DNA of 43,825 nt from assembly GCA_024641305.1 (NCBI GenBank), contig JAHEDI010000028.1:1-43825 (forward strand). Reading direction: 5' to 3'. Below the pieces are notes generated by a model, which did not search any database, was not told the DNA's origin, and saw only the letters and a list, made by a program, of their open reading frames with translations. Below, piece after piece: positions 23,775 through 32,082 of this stretch; position 1 is the stretch's first letter, and each line of letters starts with the position of its first letter. The position numbers were made by a program, and so were the translations under genes. This DNA is from a bacterium (GTDB lineage Bacteria > Actinomycetota > Acidimicrobiia > Spongiisociales > JAENVV01).

Positions 23775-24992
23775 TCAACCTTGCACTGTGTCTTGAACGG
23801 TCGGGCTGACCCGGAGGAGCAGGGCGGTGGCGATGATGGCGAGAGCGGCTCCGGTGCCGAATGCTGCTGCCGGTCCGAGAGTGGTGTAGAGGACACCAAA
23901 CAGGAGGCTGGCCGGGAGGGCGGTGAGCCCGACCGAACCGTGATAGAAGCCGAAGGCTCCACCGCGAGCTTCGGCCGGTGCCAGGGCGGCGACCCACGCC
24001 CGCTCCACGGGTTCGGTCAATCCGAAGTAGATTCCGTAGACCATAAACAGGAAGATCAGACTGGCTGTGTCGGTTGTCAATCCGAACCCGAGATAGATGA
24101 CCGCATAGAGAATCCATCCAGCTCCAATCAGCCCGCGGCGGCCCACCCGATCAGACAGTTGGCCGCCATACAAGTTGGCAACCAGCTTCACTACATGGTG
24201 TAGCGACCAGAGCACTGCCACCCAGGCAGGAGCGAACCCGACGTCGGTGAGACGAAGTAACAAGAAGGCGTCGGTACTGTTGCCAAGGGTGAAAATGATG
24301 ACGGCAAACAGCAACCGCCGAAACGACGAGTCTGTGGCTCGCCAGCCTTCGATGAGAGACTGAGGCTCCCCGGTGGCGACCGGTCGGTCGCCAGGTTCTT
24401 TAACCACGTATACCAGCACCAACATGACGATGACTGCCGGGACTGCCGCAAGCAGGAATACTTGCCGCAGTCCGATCCCAGGAATCAACAGGAGGCCGGC
24501 CGCTACGAGTGGACCGGCCACCGCGCCGGCGTGGTCCATGGCCCGGTGCAAACCATAGGCGGCGCCCAGGCGAGCTGGGGGAGTCACATCGGCGATGAGG
24601 GCGTCGCGAGGAGAGCTTCGAATTCCCTTACCGATGCGATCGGTGAATCGGAGCACAACGACGGCTGGCCAAGCCACGACGAGTCCGATCAGCGGTCGGG
24701 CGATCCCTGATATGCCATAGCCGGACACGACGAGCGGTTTGCGGCGTTGCATTCGGTCCGCCCATCGTCCGGAGAAGACCTTGAGTACGGCGGCCGTGGA
24801 TTCGGCAATGCCTTCGATCGTCCCGAGGGCCAACGCCCCGGCTCCCAGAACCGTCACGAGAAATGCCGGTAACAGTGGGTAGATCATCTCACTCGACAGA
24901 TCCGTAAAGAAGCTCACGAAGCCGAGTGCTACGACAGTTCTTGGCAGGGTTCGCAACGAAGTCCGGAGCGAGATCCGGGACTCCTCAGGCAC
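23775..24992 (-). CDS. Major facilitator superfamily transporter
   Basis: 405 residues with about 12 hydrophobic helices. GRWADRMQRRKPLVVSGY is the loop 2-3 MFS motif A, repeated as GQLSDRVGRRGLIGAG in the second half. FTDRIGKGIRSSPRDALIAD and GLHRAMDHAGAVAGP are typical of a bacterial subfamily of predicted multidrug-type permeases. It starts with GTG; no clear ribosome site precedes it. Substrate unknown. It lies between the histidine kinase and the MOSC gene on the same strand. Confidence 0.85.
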   Translation of the reverse strand: MPEESRISLRTSLRTLPRTVVALGFVSFFTDLSSEMIYPLLPAFLVTVLGAGALALGTIEGIAESTAAVLKVFSGRWADRMQRRKPLVVSGYGISGIARPLIGLVVAWPAVVVLRFTDRIGKGIRSSPRDALIADVTPPARLGAAYGLHRAMDHAGAVAGPLVAAGLLLIPGIGLRQVFLLAAVPAVIVMLVLVYVVKEPGDRPVATGEPQSLIEGWRATDSSFRRLLFAVIIFTLGNSTDAFLLLRLTDVGFAPAWVAVLWSLHHVVKLVANLYGGQLSDRVGRRGLIGAGWILYAVIYLGFGLTTDTASLIFLFMVYGIYFGLTEPVERAWVAALAPAEARGGAFGFYHGSVGLTALPASLLFGVLYTTLGPAAAFGTGAALAIIATALLLRVSPTVQDTVQG

Positions 24993-25048
24993 GGGCGGTG
25001 GTGTTCAAGACCAAGATGTTGATCGCCGTCTCCTTTTCGGTCAGGAGG

Positions 25049-26809
25049 CTAGCGACGCGCGGGGTGCAGTGACGGATTTGGCGGCTGATCGAGTGTTGTT
25101 TGGAGAGCGGCCCGCAGCGGTGAGGGCTTCTGATCGAGGCACCGATCAGGAAGATTGATCCGGAAGCAAGCACCTCCCAGGATGTCGGAATCTTCATAGG
25201 TGGCGCGGCCGCCGTGCGAGCTTGCGACGGTGGCCACAACGGCCAGGCCGACTCCGGACCCGGGGATAGCGGCGTTGTACCTATGGGCGCCGCGCTCGAA
25301 GCGTTGCCAGACGATATGCCGGTCATGTTTTGGGACACCCGGTCCATTGTCGTGGACTTCGATCATCAGGTCGCCACCACGATTTTGTGCCACGATGGCG
25401 ATCTTGCCGTCACCGTATCGAACGGCGTTCTCGACGAGGTTGACCAACACCTGTTGAACCCGAACCCGATCGAAGGTCGCCACAAGGTCTTCCTGCGCCA
25501 TTACGTCAACATGGGCGCCGTCGGCTTCGATGGTAAGGAGAGTCTCTTCGATGACTCTGATGACGGGGGTGGCCTCCTCAACCAGGGCGACTTCGTCGGG
25601 TTCGAAGCGGGTAAGCAGGACGACGTCGGCCACGATGCGAGACATTCTGTTCGCTTCGCGAGACGTTACTGCGACCAGTTCTAAGCGTTCCTCGTCGGTA
25701 AGGCCACTGTCGGGGTCATTCATCAGATCGAGGAAACCGACCACTGCCGTGAGTGGGGTGCGCAGCTCGTGAGAAATGGACGAGACGAGGTCGCTTCGTT
25801 TCTGATCGACGTGTATGCGGTTGTCGTGGATGGCCAGGCTCTGGCGGACGATGACGAGTACCCCGACGACGAGTGTGGCCGCGGTCAGGAGTTGTGTGGT
25901 GGACGCGAAGCCGGCATACGGGAGGGAGAAGAGGGTGACTGTCGCCAGCGTCAGCGCAACGCCGTACGGTGCAGCGGCGGCCAGGTAGTGGATGGTTCGT
26001 TCGGTATATTCCCGGGGTTTCGGCGCCGCGTCGGCGAAGTAGGCGCTGCCGGCCAGGCATCCGGATGCGGCGATGAAGATCGGGTATACAGGATGAGAGT
26101 CACCGAAACTCGATCCGATGCCCGATGTCAGAAACGTCAAGTCGGCGATAACTTGAAAGGTTGCCCCAAACGCAAGAAGTGAGAGACGGAGATCCAAACG
26201 GTATTGGGATCGACGGCTCAGGAGTGTCACAAAGAGGATGATGGTCAAGATGTCGAAGAACGGATACGCAGTACCTAGCCAGCGAGCCCACGAACTGGCG
26301 GTGTTGAAGTAGTCGACGAGGTCGCCGACCACCAGGATCCATCCCAGGGCGCCGACTGAGATGGCTCCCACGATTCCGTCGATTACGGTGCGGGCCAGAT
26401 CGCGGCGGCCGGAGAATGCGTTCGGGAGCGAGGCGGCTCCTGCCAGGACGCCGGCGTAACCGGCGATGAAGAATACGTCGATCGGCCCAAAGGCTGGAGG
26501 GTGTACCCCGATTGATTCCAGGAGAAAGAGCAGAATGACCCCGGTGGCCGCAGACGAGAGGCCTGCTCCGATGAGGCGCCAAACAAGCCGCTCCCGGCCC
26601 TCTTTGGTTCTGGAATGGCGCAGAGCAACCAGGCCACCGGTCGTGTAGCCAATCAGCAGAGCGAGGGCGCCGGTAATGTCGGCTATCGGCGGGAAGAGGA
26701 TCGTCGAAGCGGCGAGCCCGGCCAGGGTCGCCACGAATCCGATCGGCTTCCACATCGCCGACTGCTGGTCTGTAGCCAACCGACCTGTGCGGGGCACCGT
26801 GATTTGCAT
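25049..26809 (-). CDS. Membrane sensor histidine kinase, about 10 TM segments
   Basis: 586 residues. Residues 18-325 hold about ten predicted membrane helices with short loops and no PAS or periplasmic domain. A HisKA domain follows, SSISHELRTPL with phospho-accepting H347, then the ATPase domain: NLVENAV (N box), DNGPGVP (G1), WQRFERG (F box) and GSGVGLAV (G2). No receiver domain is fused and no response regulator gene lies next to it. It starts 67 bp after the alpha-oxoamine synthase gene on the same strand. A multi-helix sensor with no soluble domain fits detection of a membrane-soluble small molecule. Confidence 0.88.
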   Translation of the reverse strand: MQITVPRTGRLATDQQSAMWKPIGFVATLAGLAASTILFPPIADITGALALLIGYTTGGLVALRHSRTKEGRERLVWRLIGAGLSSAATGVILLFLLESIGVHPPAFGPIDVFFIAGYAGVLAGAASLPNAFSGRRDLARTVIDGIVGAISVGALGWILVVGDLVDYFNTASSWARWLGTAYPFFDILTIILFVTLLSRRSQYRLDLRLSLLAFGATFQVIADLTFLTSGIGSSFGDSHPVYPIFIAASGCLAGSAYFADAAPKPREYTERTIHYLAAAAPYGVALTLATVTLFSLPYAGFASTTQLLTAATLVVGVLVIVRQSLAIHDNRIHVDQKRSDLVSSISHELRTPLTAVVGFLDLMNDPDSGLTDEERLELVAVTSREANRMSRIVADVVLLTRFEPDEVALVEEATPVIRVIEETLLTIEADGAHVDVMAQEDLVATFDRVRVQQVLVNLVENAVRYGDGKIAIVAQNRGGDLMIEVHDNGPGVPKHDRHIVWQRFERGAHRYNAAIPGSGVGLAVVATVASSHGGRATYEDSDILGGACFRINLPDRCLDQKPSPLRAALQTTLDQPPNPSLHPARR

Positions 26810-26876
26810 GCATCAAATGTCGGCCGAATTCCCGGGTTACTTGATGAAAATGTCTGTCTTTGTCACCTAATGGCAG

Positions 26877-28145
26877 TCATGCGGAGGTCGTGCCGACCGC
26901 GGCGGTTTCGGTGGACTCGGCTGTCAGGTCGATCATGTCTGGCAGGTTGAGGTACTTCGCCAGTGTTGTGATCATTGCCTCGATCTCCGCCGACGAATGG
27001 CTGGCGGTCACCGTGAAGCGCAGGCCCCCCTCTCGCAACGGTACGGCGGGGTATCCCGCCGCGTTCAGAAAAAACCCGTTGGTCATCATGACCTTGGTCA
27101 TCCGAATGACGTTGTCTGGGCTTCCAACCCGCACGAAGGTAATCGGAGTTCTGTCAAGTGATGGCACGGGAAGGCCGTGCTCTACAACCAGACGGTTGAC
27201 GAGATCGATGCGCTCATAGAGCAAGGTTTGACGTTCGGCATGCTCCGGGCTGAGATGAAGGTCGGCTGATCGGACTGCAGCTCCGAGGACTGCAGGGTGG
27301 ATTGGCCCGCCAAAGGTCAGCGTTCCACCCATCAGGATGATAGTTCTGGCCAAAGCGGGATCACCGACGGCTAGCGCGGCTCCACCGGCACCGAATGACT
27401 TCGATAGCGAAACGGCCACGATCATGCGATCACTCAGCTTGGTGTTCTCAAGGACGTAGCCAACTCCGTTTGGTCCAGCCCATCCAAAGCCATGGGCGTC
27501 GTCGTAATAGACGAACAGGTTCTCGAACTCGTCCATCAGGCGGTCGATCTCACCGACCGGAGCGACGTCGCCGAACATCGAATAGACGCCATCGAGCAGA
27601 TACCAGACCTTCTCGTAGTCCGGTGCCATTTTGGTCAGCGTCGCCCGAAGGCCTGTCATGTCGCTGTGCCTGACGACTTTCACCTGAATGCCCTGTCCCC
27701 GCAGGACGTCGGCAGCCAGATGGAGTGAGGCGTGTGCACGAATGTCGATAACCACAAGATCGTCTCGGGAAACCAGCACGGGGAGGGCGGCCAGATGAGC
27801 CAGGGTGGTAGTTGGCGCAGGAATGACGGTATGCCCACCGAACATCTCCATGAGGCGGGTTTCGAGGTGGGTGTATAGATCAATGGATGCGTAGGCGACC
27901 GACGAGGAGTAGCTCGGCCCGAAACGGTTGACCGCGTTCGAAGCGGCCTCTTTGAGGCGATCATCCTGCCCGAGTCCGAGATATGAGCACGACCCGAAAT
28001 TGACGAGGTCTCGACCATTGACCCTGATGTTGGTTCCACTCAACTCGTCATCGGTGATACGCACCCGAATGACGCCGGCGTCGACGCCGGCTTGCATGGT
28101 GGCCTGAATCATGGCCAATAGCTTTGTCTCCCGATCGCCACCCAC
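26877..28145 (-). CDS. Alpha-oxoamine synthase family PLP enzyme
   Basis: 422 residues, fold type I PLP enzyme related to 8-amino-7-oxononanoate synthase, serine palmitoyltransferase and CqsA/LqsA. VNFGSCSYLGLG opens the catalytic domain, AHASLHLAADV contains the ring-stacking His, VYYDDAHGFGWAGPNG the Asp and His of the cofactor site, and SLSKSFGAGG the PLP-binding K249. The GTG at 28145 is chosen since AAAGGAG lies 8 nt upstream. Such enzymes condense an acyl thioester with an amino acid. No biotin or sphingolipid genes are close; the neighbour downstream is a histidine kinase, which makes a signal-synthase role worth testing. Confidence 0.85.
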   Translation of the reverse strand: MGGDRETKLLAMIQATMQAGVDAGVIRVRITDDELSGTNIRVNGRDLVNFGSCSYLGLGQDDRLKEAASNAVNRFGPSYSSSVAYASIDLYTHLETRLMEMFGGHTVIPAPTTTLAHLAALPVLVSRDDLVVIDIRAHASLHLAADVLRGQGIQVKVVRHSDMTGLRATLTKMAPDYEKVWYLLDGVYSMFGDVAPVGEIDRLMDEFENLFVYYDDAHGFGWAGPNGVGYVLENTKLSDRMIVAVSLSKSFGAGGAALAVGDPALARTIILMGGTLTFGGPIHPAVLGAAVRSADLHLSPEHAERQTLLYERIDLVNRLVVEHGLPVPSLDRTPITFVRVGSPDNVIRMTKVMMTNGFFLNAAGYPAVPLREGGLRFTVTASHSSAEIEAMITTLAKYLNLPDMIDLTAESTETAAVGTTSA

Positions 28146-28200
28146 CCGATTCGCTCCTTTGTCGCAATTTGTCAGATTTTGTCCGCAAACGATAGTGGTT

Positions 28201-28254
28201 GCAGAGTTGTTCTGCGAGGCAATCGATCGGCCGATCGTGATCGGCACTGCCGAT
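28201..28254 (-). promoter_or_regulatory. Three consecutive inverted repeats before the synthase-kinase operon
   Basis: GCAGA/TCTGC (28201-28215), the perfect palindrome CGATCGGCCGATCG (28224-28237) and ATCGGCA/TGCCGAT (28240-28254) lie between the pirin stop and the synthase start. They may be operators of the synthase or a terminator of pirin; no U-tract is present. Confidence 0.45.
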
Positions 28255-28264
28255 GGTGAGCCGG

Positions 28265-29209
28265 TTATCGGTCGTTCGGTGAGATCCAGGGAGGAGGCGG
28301 TGCCTCGATCCGGGTCAGGCTGGAATTGACCGATCCGAAGCGATCGGTATTGTCATCTTGCCAGTCCTGCCAGGCTTGGGTGAGTTCGTCTCGGGTCCGG
28401 GCCACAAAGTTCCACCACATCTGGATGCGCTCGCCGAGTGGGGCCCCACCGAGAAGCATGATCCGGCCGCCGCCCGATCCGACCTCGATCGAAAGGGATT
28501 CTGCACCGAGCGGCACCATGCCGAGCCAACCCGGTTCGACGACGGCTTCCCCAACTTTGACGGATGCATCGATGGGGACGATGGCGTACTCAAATCGGCG
28601 GTCGGCCGGGATGACGGTACAGCCCGACCGCATCTTCAACTCGGTGCCGACCAATTCAGAATCGACCACGGCGGTCGAACTCACCGATCCGAGCGCGCCG
28701 AGGATGACGGTTGCCTCGGTGTTTCCGATGGTGAGGGTCGGCAACTCGTTGTGGTGCTCGAAGCGCGATTCGCCATGGCGGGTCGACTCAGGTTGGGCGA
28801 GCCACATCTGGAATCCGCGCCCAGCCGGGGTCACCCCGAGTTCGGCGTGGGCAATGCCGCGTCCGGCGGTCATGAGATTCAGCTGACCTGGTTTGATCAG
28901 CTGTTGGGTACCAAGCGAGTCTCCGTGCAAAGCCTCTCCTTCAAAAAGCCAGGTGACCGTGGCGAGGCCGGTGTGTGGGTGAGGGCCGACCTCCATGGGC
29001 TTGGGTTCTGAGAACTCGTCGGGGCGGAAGCAGTCCACAAAACACCACGGTCCGACAGTGCGCCGGCCCTTCGTGGGAAGCACCCGGATGACTCCCATCC
29101 CACCAACGGATGCCTGCCGCCCCTGGGTGACCTCGACGCGGCTGGGCACGCCGTCGAGCGATTGGCCCCTGGGAGTTGTCACGGTCTGGTCGTGTTGGGA
29201 TTGCTCCAT
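28265..29209 (-). CDS. Pirin family protein
   Basis: 314 residues, bicupin of the pirin family. PHPHTGLATVTWLFEGE with the metal-binding His pair, GRGIAHAE with the third His and Glu, and FQMWLAQP are the family signatures. The C-terminal cupin ends with LLGGAPLGERIQMWWNFVARTRDEL. Bacterial pirins may have quercetinase or regulatory roles. The ATG at 29209 has a leaderless -10 TAGACT. Confidence 0.9.
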   Translation of the reverse strand: MEQSQHDQTVTTPRGQSLDGVPSRVEVTQGRQASVGGMGVIRVLPTKGRRTVGPWCFVDCFRPDEFSEPKPMEVGPHPHTGLATVTWLFEGEALHGDSLGTQQLIKPGQLNLMTAGRGIAHAELGVTPAGRGFQMWLAQPESTRHGESRFEHHNELPTLTIGNTEATVILGALGSVSSTAVVDSELVGTELKMRSGCTVIPADRRFEYAIVPIDASVKVGEAVVEPGWLGMVPLGAESLSIEVGSGGGRIMLLGGAPLGERIQMWWNFVARTRDELTQAWQDWQDDNTDRFGSVNSSLTRIEAPPPPWISPNDR

Positions 29210-29215
29210 TCAGGG

Positions 29216-29221
29216 AGTCTA
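29216..29221 (-). promoter_or_regulatory. -10 box (TAGACT) of the pirin gene, leaderless
   Basis: TAGACT on the minus strand ends 6 nt before the ATG at 29209. Confidence 0.5.
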
Positions 29222-29268
29222 CGTGACCCCGCAGTCGGTGCCTGCATGCCCGTGATGGTTGGGGTGGT

Positions 29269-30354
29269 TTAGACGGCCAGCTGTGCGGCGACGACTTCGT
29301 GGACGATCTGACCGTGGCGAACGTTGAGGCCGCCGGCTAATTCGGGTCGGCGGTCGATGGCGGCATCGAGGCCTTCGCTCGCCAGCAGCCTCAGATAGGG
29401 CGTCGTCACGTTCGTCAGGGCAAAAGTCGACGTACGAGGTACGGCACCAGGGATGTTTCCGACGGCGTAATGGACGACGTCGTCAATGATGTATGTGGGG
29501 TCGGAATGTTTGGTTTCGCGACTGGTTTCGAAACAGCCGCCCTGGTCGATGGAAATGTCTACGAGTACTGATCCGGGCCGCATCTTGGTGACATCCTCCC
29601 GATTCAAGAGTCTCGGGGCCCGAGCACCAGGGAGCAGCACGGCGCCGATGATGAGGTCGGCATTGGCGGCTGCGTTCTTGATGTCGAACGGGCTAGCCAC
29701 CCGGGTCTTGACTGCCCCGTGATATTGCCGGTCGATGGAGCGGAGCGGAACGGGACTCATGTCAAAGACATGGACGTCTGCCCCCATGCCGTAAGCCATC
29801 TGGGCCGCGTTGGATCCAGCCACGCCTCCGCCGATGATCACGACGGTGGCGGGTTCGACTCCGGGGACCCCGCCAAGCAGGATGCCGCGGCCTCCTGCGT
29901 AGCTTTCCAAGAATCTGGCCCCGACCTGGACGGACATGCGGCCGGCAACTTCGGACATCGGAGCCAGCAATGGAAGCGATCGATCAGGTAATTGGACGGT
30001 TTCGTAGGCGATGGCCGTCGTACCGCTGTCGGTCAGCGCCTTGGCCACCTCCGGGTACGCCGCCAGGTGAAGATAGGTAAACAACGTGAGGTCATCCCTC
30101 AGGTACTCGAATTCTGTCTCCTGCGGTTCCTTCACCTTGACGATGATGTCGGCGCCACCCCAGACGTCACCGGCTGAATCAACAATGAGGGCCCCGGCTA
30201 GCTGGTACTCGGCATCCCCGATGCGAGAACCGGACCCGGCTCCGCTCTCGACGATTACGTCGTGACCATCCTCAACGAGGGCGTGGGCACCCGATGGCGT
30301 CAGAGCAACCCGGTTCTCGTCGATCTTGGTCTCACGGACGACTCCGACTCGCAT
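29269..30354 (-). CDS. ald: Alanine dehydrogenase
   Basis: 361 residues. MRVGVVRETKIDENRVALTP is the Ald opening, KVKEPQ and YLHLA follow, and GGVPGVEPATVVIIGGGVAGSNAA is the NAD-binding loop. The catalytic K (KVKEP) and H (LHLA) are in place. It interconverts alanine and pyruvate plus ammonium with NAD. GGAGG precedes the ATG by 7 nt. The promoter carries the same paired operator as the aminotransferase gene, so its job is most likely to regenerate pyruvate from alanine formed by that enzyme. Confidence 0.95.
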   Translation of the reverse strand: MRVGVVRETKIDENRVALTPSGAHALVEDGHDVIVESGAGSGSRIGDAEYQLAGALIVDSAGDVWGGADIIVKVKEPQETEFEYLRDDLTLFTYLHLAAYPEVAKALTDSGTTAIAYETVQLPDRSLPLLAPMSEVAGRMSVQVGARFLESYAGGRGILLGGVPGVEPATVVIIGGGVAGSNAAQMAYGMGADVHVFDMSPVPLRSIDRQYHGAVKTRVASPFDIKNAAANADLIIGAVLLPGARAPRLLNREDVTKMRPGSVLVDISIDQGGCFETSRETKHSDPTYIIDDVVHYAVGNIPGAVPRTSTFALTNVTTPYLRLLASEGLDAAIDRRPELAGGLNVRHGQIVHEVVAAQLAV

Positions 30355-30403
30355 CTGTCTACCTCCACGCGCGGGCTACCTATCGTCCCAGGGACGCTCA
30401 TTA

Positions 30404-30463
30404 AGGTACACCGTGGTTGGTATCACGTAAAGAGCCAGAACCGTCGGTGTGGCAGGTACCAGG
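30404..30463 (-). promoter_or_regulatory. MocR-type promoter/operator of ald
   Basis: On the minus strand, direct repeats CTGGTACCTGCC (30463-30452) and CTGGCTCTTTAC (30439-30428) begin 24 bp apart. The second overlaps a -35 TTTACG, and -10 TACCTT (30409-30404) lies 17 bp further. The arrangement equals that at 31998-32057, base spacing included. Confidence 0.75.
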
Positions 30464-30470
30464 GCGGGGC

Positions 30471-31937
30471 TTATCGGAGTCGATCGATCACGCGGGCGAT
30501 GATCGCCAGTCCTGGCTCGATGGCCCCGAGTGGAGTTGATGCATATCCCAGCTTGAAATGATTGCGCGGGATCGGCGGGGTAACGAAGCACGGTCCGCCG
30601 GCTTCGACGACCACCCCTTCTTCGATGGCCAGTTCCGCCATCGTGGTGGCGTCGAAGTCGGCTGGTCCGCCGACCCAGATCGAGAGGCCTCCGGTCGGGA
30701 TCGGGACGGGCCACGGTATATGCTTTTCCACCGCCTCTGACATGGCGATCCACTTCTCCTTGTACACGTTGCGGATTCGTCGGACCGAGCGGTTGTAGTC
30801 ACCACTTTGGATGAACAGGGCCAGGGCCCGCTGGAGAATGCCAGGCGGATGACGAAGTTGATAGCGGCGCAGGTCTCTTAAGTGTTCAATGAGAGTGGGT
30901 TCCGCAACCACAAATCCCAGGCGGAGTCCGGGAGCGAGAAACTTGGAGAAGCTACCCAGGTAGATCACCCGCCCGGAGTTCTCGATGCTTTTCATGGCTG
31001 GTGTCGATTGGCCCAGATATCGGAACTCTGAGTCATAGTCATCCTCGACAATGACGAAATCATCTCTCGACGCCTGGTTCAGCAAGGCGTGGCGACGCCC
31101 GATCGACAAGGTCGTATTGGTGGGGTATTGATGCGATGGCGTGACGAACACGAGGTCGACCTTGGAGAGATCGGACGGAATCACCGCACCCTGCTCATCG
31201 ACCGGCAAGGCCTGAATGCTTGCCCCACGCGAGCGAAACATATGACGGGCGTCGGGGTAGCCAGGTTCTTCAATAGCCACCGTTGATTCGCCGTTCAGCA
31301 ATGCTGTGGCCACCAGACCGAGACCGTGCTGAGAGCCGAGTGTTATGAGAATTTCCTCGGGTTGGGCAGTGATCCCTCTCGCCCGCAGGATGTGACGGCG
31401 CAGCATCTCGACGAGGAGCGCATCGTCTCGATCTACGAGATCATGGAGGCTTGTTCCGGCGTGTTCCTCCGTCAATGCCAGGCGCATGGCCCTTCCCCAG
31501 GACTTGGTGGGGAACATAGCCGTCTCGATCTGCCCGGCAATGAACGGGTACGGATATGAAGACCAACCGGCTGGCTTCCACACATGACCTTCGTCGCTTG
31601 GTGGGGTCGAGAATCGACTCTGCCATTCCAGGTGCTCGACTCTTGGACGAGGGGTGTCATCGAGGTGGGCTTGGAATTCAGGGTTGACCATATGTCCGAT
31701 ACGAGCCACCGAGGTGATGTACCCGTCGGACATGAGGTATTGCAGAGCCAGATTGACCGTGTTCCTGGACAGGCCGAGGTCCGTTGCCAGGGTCCGCGAC
31801 GATGGCAGCAACTCGGTGGTGTCGAATTGACCTTGTTCGATCGCTTCGATCAACGCCTTGGAAAGCTGCTTATACAGTGGCTCCCGAGAGTGGGGATCGA
31901 GACCGATCGGGACCTGGCTAATCGGTTTTCGACTCAT
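30471..31937 (-). CDS. MocR/GabR-family regulator (GntR HTH plus aminotransferase-like domain)
   Basis: 488 residues. The N-terminal GntR winged helix contains LYKQLSKALIEAIEQG and LPSSRTLATDLGLSRNTV. The remainder is a fold-type I aminotransferase domain with EDDYDSEF and GSFSKFLAPGLRLGF, where the Lys binds PLP. Known relatives (GabR, TauR, PdxR) bind direct repeats and sense PLP with an amine or amino acid. ATG 31937 has GGAGGAGGC upstream; the longer open frame covers the operator. It is divergent from the aminotransferase gene and presumably controls both that gene and ald. Confidence 0.9.
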   Translation of the reverse strand: MSRKPISQVPIGLDPHSREPLYKQLSKALIEAIEQGQFDTTELLPSSRTLATDLGLSRNTVNLALQYLMSDGYITSVARIGHMVNPEFQAHLDDTPRPRVEHLEWQSRFSTPPSDEGHVWKPAGWSSYPYPFIAGQIETAMFPTKSWGRAMRLALTEEHAGTSLHDLVDRDDALLVEMLRRHILRARGITAQPEEILITLGSQHGLGLVATALLNGESTVAIEEPGYPDARHMFRSRGASIQALPVDEQGAVIPSDLSKVDLVFVTPSHQYPTNTTLSIGRRHALLNQASRDDFVIVEDDYDSEFRYLGQSTPAMKSIENSGRVIYLGSFSKFLAPGLRLGFVVAEPTLIEHLRDLRRYQLRHPPGILQRALALFIQSGDYNRSVRRIRNVYKEKWIAMSEAVEKHIPWPVPIPTGGLSIWVGGPADFDATTMAELAIEEGVVVEAGGPCFVTPPIPRNHFKLGYASTPLGAIEPGLAIIARVIDRLR

Positions 31938-31997
31938 GCCTCCTCCAATCCCGACCGTCCAGGCACCTTCCCTGGAGAATTGGTCGCTCAATCCAAC

Positions 31998-32057
31998 TTG
32001 GTACTGCCCAACGGGGCGATTCTGGCACTTTACCTGGGTCCAACCGACAGGTATCGT
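31998..32057 (+). promoter_or_regulatory. MocR-type promoter/operator of the aminotransferase gene
   Basis: Direct repeats TTGGTACTGCCC (31998-32009) and CTGGCACTTTAC (32022-32033) start 24 bp apart; the second overlaps a -35 TTTACC, and -10 TATCGT (32052-32057) follows after 17 bp. The flanking CCAACC is also shared with the ald promoter. Confidence 0.78.
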
Positions 32058-32082
32058 CTCAGCAACTTTCTCAAGGAGCATG

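Noticed and set aside
31858-32082. N-terminal extension of the class III aminotransferase
   Set aside because: It covers the MocR operator and promoter and precedes a clear ribosome site.
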